From: Bacillota bacterium
Lineage (GTDB): Bacteria > Bacillota_A > Clostridia > Peptostreptococcales > Anaerovoracaceae
Direction: 5' to 3'
NCBI GenBank assembly: GCA_017457585.1
Contig: JAFTHD010000077.1
Location: 1 to 6,374, forward strand
Length of the DNA stretch: 6,374 nucleotides
In this document: positions 1 to 5,459 of the stretch, in pieces
Position numbering within the stretch: position 1 is the first letter of the stretch
How the letters are laid out: every line of letters begins with the position of its first letter
The notes under the pieces: generated by a model
The model's input: only the letters and a program-made list of their open reading frames with translations
Database searches by the model: none
What the model was told of the DNA's origin: nothing
Translations under genes and position numbers: made by a program

Positions 1-869
1 CCTGCGCCGATGACAAGCTCCGCTTCATCGATGGCCTGTGCTCCCTCCATCGTCAGGGTCTCTTCGGTGCCCATGCCAATTCCGACCAGCGTCACGTACC
101 TGTCCGTCGCTATGTCAAGCCTGCTGCAAAGCGCCCTTATGCACTCGTAATAGGAAAGTCCCTCCTCTTCAGATGGAACACCTACTACTACAGCAGTGGC
201 TCCACACCGGGAGGCGGCATCGATCTTCTCAAAGTATCCGCCTTCAGGTCCCGTGAGCTTCGTCACAAGGTATCTGCAGTCGAACTGCCTCAGTGTCGCT
301 GCGTTGATTTCCTCTGAAAATGGTCCCTGCATGCACACCACATTTTTCTTTTCGATTCCTGCCTCATGACAGAGCCTGAGGGATTCTTCAGATGGCAGCA
401 CGCGAACAATCAGCCTTTCGCGAAAGTCACTCATCGCCCTGAACTTGCCAAGTTCCTTGCTCCCCGTCGTGAGGAGGATATTGCCTTCTGTGTTTTCAAG
501 GTAGCCTACCGCTTCCTCCGTCGTCTCCGCGTATACCACGCCTACCTGACCCTGTCCGAGGCCTTGCCTGATTACCCGTATCACGTCTGTTCCTGCCGCC
601 TCTGCCGCCTGCTTGATGTTGGCTGTAACCTGGGTGGCGTAGGGGTGGGTCGCATCGATGACGACTTCCGGCTCCTCTCTTCTGAAGAGTTCTTTCATTT
701 CTTCCGGTCCGAGTCTCCCCGTTGACACGTGAACGTATTCGCTGTCACATAGTAAGCTGCTCCCGTACTCCGTCGCCACGGATACCAGGGTCTCAACTCT
801 TCCATCGCCCAGAAATTCGGCTATATTTCTACCCTCTGTCGTTCCTGCAAAGATAATCGCTCTATACAT
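1..869 (-). CDS. cbiJ: Cobalt-precorrin-6A reductase (CbiJ/CobK) fused to the start of a CbiE-type C5-methyltransferase (3' end missing)
   Basis: The visible 289 residues run off the left edge with no stop. Residues 1 to about 252 are CbiJ/CobK, which reduces the macrocycle of cobalt-precorrin-6A with a nicotinamide cofactor. The motifs are AGTTEGRNIAEFL (8-20), DATHPYATQVTANI (72-85), LLTTGSKELGKF (132-143), VVCMQGPFSEEIN (177-189) and YLVTKLTGPEGGYFEKIDAA (200-219). Without a stop, RYVTLVGIGMGTEETLT (257-273) and EAELVIGA (282-289) begin a second domain. These match the N-terminal strand and SAM-binding loop of the tetrapyrrole methylases, placed as in CbiE/CobL-N. The first domain is full length (CobK is about 240-260 residues), so this is a genuine fusion and not read-through of a truncated gene. 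The ATG at 869 overlaps the cbiH stop (ATGTATAG) and has GAGAGG eight bases upstream. Whether a CbiT domain also follows cannot be seen. Confidence 0.93.
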   Translation of the reverse strand, partial: MYRAIIFAGTTEGRNIAEFLGDGRVETLVSVATEYGSSLLCDSEYVHVSTGRLGPEEMKELFRREEPEVVIDATHPYATQVTANIKQAAEAAGTDVIRVIRQGLGQGQVGVVYAETTEEAVGYLENTEGNILLTTGSKELGKFRAMSDFRERLIVRVLPSEESLRLCHEAGIEKKNVVCMQGPFSEEINAATLRQFDCRYLVTKLTGPEGGYFEKIDAASRCGATAVVVGVPSEEEGLSYYECIRALCSRLDIATDRYVTLVGIGMGTEETLTMEGAQAIDEAELVIGA

Positions 870-1593
870 CTCTGTAACCTCTCGGCGTCACCATTCTGCC
901 GCCTATATTCTCTGTCCTGCTGTTTCCTATGAAGACCGTCGTAAACATGTCTGCCGGATACTCCCTCAAAGTTCTCAGATCCATCAGGGTGTACGATTCT
1001 CCATCTCTTCCTATATTCTTCACTGCGGCACACACCGTATCTCCGCTTTTCTTTTCCAGCAGTATGTCGCAGGCCTTCTTCAGATAGTCCGCCCTTTTTC
1101 TGCTGGACGGGTTATATATGCATATTTCAAAGTCGCCCTCCGCTGCACACCGGAGTCGCTGTTCGATGAGCTGCCAGTCGGTGAGAAGGTCGCTCAGCGA
1201 TATGACGCAAAAATCGTGGGTGAGAGGCGCTCCTGCAACGCTGCCACCTGAGAGGGCCGCCGTAATCCCGGGAATCACCTCTATGTCCACATCCTCATAG
1301 TCCCTTCCAAGCTGAAAGAGAAGTCCTGCCATGCCGTAGATGACAGGATCCCCGCTGCATACCATGGCAACACGACTGCCTTTAGATGCCTCTTCGAGGG
1401 CCAACATGCACCGCTCCTTTTCCTGCTTCATGGGCGTCGTGATGAACTCATTATCCGGATAATACTCCCGTATGAGATCCACGTAGACCGTGTATCCTGC
1501 TATGACCTGGCAACTGTTCAGCACCCGGTCCGCCTCTATGGTTATCTTCTCATGTGCGCCCGGACCGATTCCAACAACGTATAATTTACTCAA
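862..1593 (-). CDS. cbiH: Cobalt-precorrin-3 C17-methyltransferase (CbiH/CobJ)
   Basis: CbiH methylates C17 with SAM and drives ring contraction, forming the delta-lactone intermediate, cobalt-precorrin-4, that CbiF uses next. From the chosen start the protein has 243 residues, the usual size for the single-domain enzyme. Motifs are LYVVGIGPGAHEKIT (4-18), CSGDPVIYGMAGLL (79-92), PGITAALSGGSVAGAPLTHDF (108-128) with ISLSDLLTDW (131-140), YNPSSRKRADYL (160-171) and FIGNSRT (221-227); the HDF...ISLSDLLT stretch is diagnostic for CbiH/CobJ. The frame is open to another TTG at 1626. The TTG at 1593 is preferred because AAGGAAGGAA lies nine bases upstream, it forms an eight-base overlap (TTGAGTAA) with the cbiG stop, and it gives the typical N terminus MSKLYVVGIGPG. 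The 3' end overlaps cbiJ by eight bases. No iron-sulfur extension of the kind seen in some CbiH60 proteins is present. Confidence 0.94.
   Translation of the reverse strand: MSKLYVVGIGPGAHEKITIEADRVLNSCQVIAGYTVYVDLIREYYPDNEFITTPMKQEKERCMLALEEASKGSRVAMVCSGDPVIYGMAGLLFQLGRDYEDVDIEVIPGITAALSGGSVAGAPLTHDFCVISLSDLLTDWQLIEQRLRCAAEGDFEICIYNPSSRKRADYLKKACDILLEKKSGDTVCAAVKNIGRDGESYTLMDLRTLREYPADMFTTVFIGNSRTENIGGRMVTPRGYRDV
878..883 (-). promoter_or_regulatory. Ribosome binding site for cbiJ
   Basis: The minus strand reads GAGAGG, eight bases before the ATG at 869 and inside the last codons of cbiH. It supports coupled translation from the eight-base cbiH/cbiJ overlap. Confidence 0.6.
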
Positions 1594-2647
1594 ATCTAAG
1601 CGTTCCTTCCTTCTTTGCAATGGCAACGGTCACCCTGTCGTAGACGTGCTTCGGAAGAATCAGTCTTCCTCCATATCCGGAAGCCGCCACTGCGCTTCTC
1701 TCGCACACGCTCTCAACCCCCGTCACCTGCTTTACGAAATCGGACCTGGTGAAGTTCCCCTTTGCTTCCATCAGCTCGTCTTCCGTGAAAAATGTAAGTT
1801 CCAGGCCAGCCTGGCGGCAGAGACTTATCAGTCCTTCTTCCCCTGCCTTCAGGTCTATGCTCCCTGCCCCTTTGAGAGACCTTCCATCAATTCCAAGCTC
1901 CTTGAGGGCAGATCGTACGGCCTCCCCGATCTTTCTCTCTTCCGTCCCCTTCCTGCATCCTATGCCGATGTAGTGCACCTTCGGGATGATCCACATGCTC
2001 TTTGGGTCTTCCGTCCTGTGCCTTGCGTACGGCGACAGGATGATCCTGCACTCTTCCTCTGAAGAGGTGCTATGTTCAAGCTCTGCAAGGCTGTGCATCT
2101 TCACATACTCAGGAGGCCTTGTGCTTGTCTTCATATCCGTATAAATGTGAAGGGTCTCTCCGCTCAATATGGCCGCCGCAACCCGGCCTGCCGCCTTAAT
2201 ATCATCGATGACGCAGTCGTTTTTCTTCGCAAATTCGTCAGGTGCCCAAAGGTTGTTAACGTCCGTGGCCGTCGTGATGACAGTGAGCGCCCCTGTGAGT
2301 CTTCCGATTTCACGGGCAAGGTCGTTCGCTCCGCCAAGATGCCCTGATAGAAGCGGTATGGCAAAGGTTCCCTTCTCATCCATGACGACGATGGCAGGAT
2401 CCGTTTCCTTGCTCTTTACAAAGGGTGCAATGCCTCTTACTGCAATGCCGCAGGAGCCTATAAATACCAGGGCATCCGCTTCATGAAACTGGGTTTCCGT
2501 CCATTCCGCCAGACTCTCTTCCATCGACACAGAAGTATTATTGCTCTTGCAGAAGAGTTGAGTCTCGTGGTCTTCGGAAAGCGCCTTCACAAGCTTCTCA
2601 CCCTTCATCTCTCCTGCCCTGCTAAAGCATATGATCGATATCCTCAT
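1586..2647 (-). CDS. cbiG: Cobalt-precorrin-5A hydrolase (CbiG)
   Basis: CbiG opens the delta-lactone of cobalt-precorrin-5A and releases the two-carbon fragment as acetaldehyde, a step specific to the anaerobic pathway. The 353-residue protein is of normal length and shows the full domain order. The N-terminal domain contains IGSCGIAVRGIAPFV (63-77), IVVMDEKGTFAIPLLSGHLG (86-105) and the sequence ITTATD. A variable central region follows, and the C-terminal domain begins at VHYIGIGCRKGT (224-235) and includes GVESVCERSAVAAS near residues 314-327. The ATG at 2647 is preferred over an in-frame GTG at 2656: the AGAAGGTG site ends six bases before the ATG, and MRISIICFS is a typical family start. 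A 45-base spacer, the largest in the window, separates it from cbiF. Its TAA stop overlaps the TTG start of cbiH. Confidence 0.95.
   Translation of the reverse strand: MRISIICFSRAGEMKGEKLVKALSEDHETQLFCKSNNTSVSMEESLAEWTETQFHEADALVFIGSCGIAVRGIAPFVKSKETDPAIVVMDEKGTFAIPLLSGHLGGANDLAREIGRLTGALTVITTATDVNNLWAPDEFAKKNDCVIDDIKAAGRVAAAILSGETLHIYTDMKTSTRPPEYVKMHSLAELEHSTSSEEECRIILSPYARHRTEDPKSMWIIPKVHYIGIGCRKGTEERKIGEAVRSALKELGIDGRSLKGAGSIDLKAGEEGLISLCRQAGLELTFFTEDELMEAKGNFTRSDFVKQVTGVESVCERSAVAASGYGGRLILPKHVYDRVTVAIAKKEGTLRFE
1603..1613 (-). promoter_or_regulatory. Ribosome binding site that sets the TTG start of cbiH
   Basis: The minus strand reads GAAGGAAGGAA, ending nine bases before TTG at 1593, inside the last codons of cbiG. 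There is no comparable purine run before the other in-frame TTG at 1626. Confidence 0.7.
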
Positions 2648-2653
2648 CCATTT

Positions 2654-2665
2654 CACCTTCTTCTT
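2654..2665 (-). promoter_or_regulatory. Ribosome binding site for cbiG
   Basis: The minus strand reads AAGAAGAAGGTG, ending six bases before the ATG at 2647. It lies within the 45-base cbiF-cbiG spacer (2648-2692), where I see no hairpin or other element. It overlaps the alternative GTG start at 2656, which argues against that start. Confidence 0.65.
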
Positions 2666-2692
2666 GCAGTTCCCTTATCCGGCCTCTTGCTG

Positions 2693-3463
2693 TCACTTGC
2701 TCTTATTTCTGAACCCGGTTGCAAACTCCGGGTCGTAGAGCTTTGAAAGGGCGTATTCTGAGCTTCCTATTACATCTCCCACGATTATGAGCGCCGTCTT
2801 GTTTATACCGTTCTCTTCAGCCGTCTTCTCCAGGGTGCCTACCGTGCAGGTAAAGGCCTTCTCATCCTCCCACGTAGCCTTGTAGACGATGGCCGCAGGC
2901 GTATCTTCATGATATCCGCCTGAAAGGAGTCGCTTTGACAATTCCCCTGTCATTCCGGCACTTAAGAACAACACCATGGTAGCGCCGTGGGCTGCAAAGG
3001 ATTCGATGCTCTCCTTTTCGGGTACGGACGTCCTTCCTTCCATTCGGGTGATAATTACGCTCTGGCTGACTCCCGGCAGTGTATACTCCAGGTTCAGAGC
3101 GGAGGCAGCTCCGCAAAAGGCGCTGACGCCCGGGCAGTAATCGTAGGCTATGCCCTCCCTATCGAGGGCGTCCATCTGCTCCCTGATGGCGCCGTATATG
3201 CACGGGTCTCCTGTGTGAAGCCTTACGACATCCTTTCCGCAGGAGACTGCGGTTTTCATCACGTCCAGCACCTGTTCAAGGGTCATCTTTGCACTGTTTC
3301 GCACCTGACATCCTGCCTTCGCGTAGTCCAACAGCTTCGGGTTTACCAGTGACCCTGCGTATATGATAACGTCCGCCTGTGAAATCAGATCCCTTCCGCG
3401 CAGAGTTATAAGATCAGGTGCTCCGCTTCCTGCGCCGACAAAGTGTACCGTTCCCTTTTCCAC
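2693..3463 (-). CDS. cbiF: Cobalt-precorrin-4 C11-methyltransferase (CbiF/CobM)
   Basis: This cytoplasmic SAM-dependent methylase adds the C11 methyl group to cobalt-precorrin-4. The protein is 256 residues from the chosen start, the normal family length. Tetrapyrrole-methylase motifs are VHFVGAGSGAPDLIT (6-20; Ser13 replaces the usual Pro of the GxGPG loop), RLHTGDPCIYG (81-91), which is typical of CbiF/CobM, and PGVSAF (111-116) followed by TLPGVSQSVIITRMEGRT (128-145). The frame stays open upstream to a TTG at 3523. The GTG at 3463 is preferred because AAAGGGGGAG ends seven bases before it, it lies one base after the CbiD stop, and it puts the family's first strand near the N terminus. Position between cbiD and cbiG agrees with the pathway: its product is the substrate of CbiG. 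An aerobic CobM role is unlikely with CbiG and CbiD alongside. Confidence 0.95.
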   Translation of the reverse strand: MEKGTVHFVGAGSGAPDLITLRGRDLISQADVIIYAGSLVNPKLLDYAKAGCQVRNSAKMTLEQVLDVMKTAVSCGKDVVRLHTGDPCIYGAIREQMDALDREGIAYDYCPGVSAFCGAASALNLEYTLPGVSQSVIITRMEGRTSVPEKESIESFAAHGATMVLFLSAGMTGELSKRLLSGGYHEDTPAAIVYKATWEDEKAFTCTVGTLEKTAEENGINKTALIIVGDVIGSSEYALSKLYDPEFATGFRNKSK

Positions 3464-3464
3464 G

Positions 3465-5459
3465 TCAAATCTCCCCCTTTCGTATCTCGTCCATGTATGC
3501 ACCAAAGCCTGCCGTTTCTCCAAGATACCCGTGGGCGTTTGAGAAAATGAGCGCTTCGGTCTTGATCTTTCCCATGCTCCGCTTCTGCAGGTAAAAGTGT
3601 ATCCTTTCTGCGATAACCTTCATGGTCTGATCCCTTAATCCTGCAGCCTCCAATATCTCTATGGCCTCATCCGTCGTAACCGTGTCCAGCACCTTTGAGA
3701 CAGTCTCCATATCCGCTCCTGCTCTCACGGCAGAGGAGGCCATGATCTCTGCCCTGCCATCAGCATTTCTCGAGTGGGTGTTCATGATGCCCCCGGCAAC
3801 CTTGATGAACTTTCCTATGTGTGCTACGAAGAGAATCCCTTCCGCGCCGTGGTAGATGGCTCTGTCGATAGTCTCCCCTATGTAGTTACTGGACTTGATG
3901 GAGCATGATGTAAGACCTTCTCCTTCCTCCATGCCTGCAAGGTAGTCCTGGCCGTAGTTTCCCGGCGTAACGATCAGATTCTTCCTTCCCTCTGCAATCT
4001 TCTGCCTGATCTCAAGATCGATGGTGTCGATGAGGGCAGCCTCACTCATGGGCTCAACTACACCTGTCGTACCGAGGATGGATATGCCACCCTCTATGCC
4101 AAGCTGCGGATTAAAGGTCTTCTCTGCGATTTCACGGCCGCCGGGAACGGAAATGGTGACATCAAGCGCACCGCTAAAGCCGTACTCCATGGCCGTTTCC
4201 CTGACAGCCTTCTCTATCATGGTGCGAGGGACTGAGTTGATGGCCGCTTCACCGACAGGCTGCTCCAGACCCTTCCTCGTCACCCTGCCGACGCCTTCTC
4301 CGCCAAGGATGGTTATCTTACAGATGGTATGATCATCTTGACTTTCCTGCTCCCAACGCCCGCCTTCTAAGGCGTCTCCTTTTCTGTCGCCGCTCTTTTC
4401 CACCTTTGCAAACACGGTAACGCCGTCTGTAATATCCGGGTCATCTCCTGCATCCTTGACGATGCCGCAGGAGGCCCAGCCATCCCCTGCTTCACTGCTC
4501 ACAGGCTCGAGCAACAGCGCCCTTCCTGCAGGGGTGGTGATCCTGACAGACTCCGGGAGAACCCCTGCTAAAAGCAGCTCCGCCGATCCTTTTGCAGCGG
4601 CCGCAGCGCATGTCCCCGTCGTATATCCGAACCGGAGCTTCCTTCCGCCCTTTACCGTGAAGCGGCTATCAGCGTCTACCTTTTGTCTCTGACATGCGAC
4701 GCTTCCGCCAAACAGCTCGTCGTAGCTTTCACCGTCCAGATCGAACAGTTTCGTGATTACTTTTTTCGTAAATATCTCATCGGGGCTTCCGTACCCCTGT
4801 ATCTCTCCTTCTCCAACGCAGATAATCTTATCAGAGATCTTCCTTGCAAGCTCTATCTCATGGAGGCTCATGACGACGGTAATGCCCTTCTCCCTGGACA
4901 TGGTCTTCAGTATGCTGAGAAGCTCCAGCTTGTACTTGATGTCGAGAAAGGATGTAGGCTCGTCGAGAAGGATCACCTCCGGCTCCTGACAGATGGCTCT
5001 CGCCAGGAGCACCCGCTGTCTCTGTCCGTCGCTGATCTTTGCAAAGTCCCTGTCTCCCAGATCCTCTGCGTTCACCAGACGTAGAGCCTTGTCAACTTTT
5101 TCTTCGTCCTCCGTTGACAGGATGCCCAGCCTTCCCGTGTACGGGTATCTTCCCGTAGCCACGATATCGTGACAGGTCATCAGCTCCGTTCTAAGCCTCT
5201 CCGTCAGGACCACCGCCATCTTTGAAGCGAGCTCCTTATACGGCATAACCTTTATGCTGCTCCCGTCAAGGACAGCCTTGCCGCCCACGATCTCCAGTTG
5301 CTTCGATATGCTCTTCAGAATCGTGGACTTGCCGGCTCCGTTGGGACCTATCAGCGTGACGATATCGCCCTTTTTGATGCTGAGGCATATATCCTCTATT
5401 ATGGCCTTGCCGCTGTATCCAACGTCAAGGTTTTCAAGACCTATGTATTCCCTGCTCAT
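3465..5459 (-). CDS. cbiD: Fused FecE/BtuD-type ABC ATPase and CbiD (cobalt-precorrin-5B C1-methyltransferase)
   Basis: One 664-residue frame carries two complete proteins. Residues 1 to about 250 are an importer ATPase: Walker A GPNGAGKST (38-46), signature ISDGQRQR (142-149), Walker B VILLDEPT (162-169) with catalytic Glu167, D-loop SFLD (170-173) and switch His200. The usual signature LSGGQ is ISDGQ, and the Q-loop glutamine position appears to be Thr86; similar variants are known in siderophore/heme-type ATPases. Residues from about 273 to the end are CbiD, which methylates C1 of cobalt-precorrin-5B using SAM. Its motifs include GYTTGTCAAAAAKG (278-291), VKDAGDDPDITDG (334-346), GGEGVGRVT (386-394), INSVPR (407-412), GNYG (500-503), HIGKFIKVAGGIMNTHS (547-563) and ADGR. 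The ATG start overlaps the permease stop (ATGA) behind GGAAGAGAAG. The linker (about 251-272) has no family match and no in-frame start codon. See the junction entry: a single base decides whether this is one gene or two. Confidence 0.9.
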   Translation of the reverse strand: MSREYIGLENLDVGYSGKAIIEDICLSIKKGDIVTLIGPNGAGKSTILKSISKQLEIVGGKAVLDGSSIKVMPYKELASKMAVVLTERLRTELMTCHDIVATGRYPYTGRLGILSTEDEEKVDKALRLVNAEDLGDRDFAKISDGQRQRVLLARAICQEPEVILLDEPTSFLDIKYKLELLSILKTMSREKGITVVMSLHEIELARKISDKIICVGEGEIQGYGSPDEIFTKKVITKLFDLDGESYDELFGGSVACQRQKVDADSRFTVKGGRKLRFGYTTGTCAAAAAKGSAELLLAGVLPESVRITTPAGRALLLEPVSSEAGDGWASCGIVKDAGDDPDITDGVTVFAKVEKSGDRKGDALEGGRWEQESQDDHTICKITILGGEGVGRVTRKGLEQPVGEAAINSVPRTMIEKAVRETAMEYGFSGALDVTISVPGGREIAEKTFNPQLGIEGGISILGTTGVVEPMSEAALIDTIDLEIRQKIAEGRKNLIVTPGNYGQDYLAGMEEGEGLTSCSIKSSNYIGETIDRAIYHGAEGILFVAHIGKFIKVAGGIMNTHSRNADGRAEIMASSAVRAGADMETVSKVLDTVTTDEAIEILEAAGLRDQTMKVIAERIHFYLQKRSMGKIKTEALIFSNAHGYLGETAGFGAYMDEIRKGEI
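3471..3480 (-). promoter_or_regulatory. Ribosome binding site that sets the GTG start of cbiF
   Basis: The minus strand reads AAAGGGGGAG, followed by seven bases and GTG at 3463. It lies in the last codons of the upstream CbiD frame, whose TGA (3467-3465) is one base before the GTG. This supports translational coupling and argues against the more distant TTG at 3523. Confidence 0.75.
4666..4700 (-). other. ATPase-CbiD junction with a possible frameshift
   Basis: In the fusion frame this encodes the linker. An ATG at 4695-4693 lies in another frame, about six bases after the purine-rich GGCGGAAG. An AAAA run (4684-4681) and a TAG (4678-4676, also out of frame) follow. With one A fewer, the ATPase would read ...ACQRQR and stop at that TAG after 260 residues. 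The ATG would open a frame reading MSETKVDADSRFTVKGGRK straight into the CbiD motif GYTTGTC, giving about 409 residues. The two genes would then overlap by about 19 bases, in keeping with the overlaps elsewhere in the operon. Tandem stops TGA-TAG (4671-4666) sit in the ATG's present frame. The layout is read directly; that it marks a former or actual gene boundary is inference. Confidence 0.6.

Noticed and set aside
366..725. A 119-codon plus-strand open frame
   Set aside because: It is antisense to the conserved CbiJ coding sequence and shows no recognisable motif or ribosome binding site.
862..1626. CbiH starting at TTG 1626
   Set aside because: This adds 11 basic residues without family support and has no good ribosome binding site, unlike the TTG at 1593.
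1490..2062. A 190-codon open frame on the plus strand
   Set aside because: It lies antisense to cbiG and cbiH, whose proteins are conserved along their whole length. Its translation is low in complexity, rich in Cys, Pro and Ser, and resembles no family I know.
1586..2656. CbiG starting at GTG 2656
   Set aside because: The GTG lies within the ribosome binding site for the ATG at 2647, which gives the usual family N terminus.
2648..2692. A terminator, promoter or riboswitch in the cbiF-cbiG spacer
   Set aside because: The spacer is only 45 bases, with no stem-loop plus T-run and no convincing -35/-10 pair. A cobalamin riboswitch would be far longer.
2693..3523. CbiF starting at TTG 3523
   Set aside because: This would add 20 residues overlapping the end of CbiD with no family match. 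The GTG at 3463 has a strong, well-spaced ribosome binding site.
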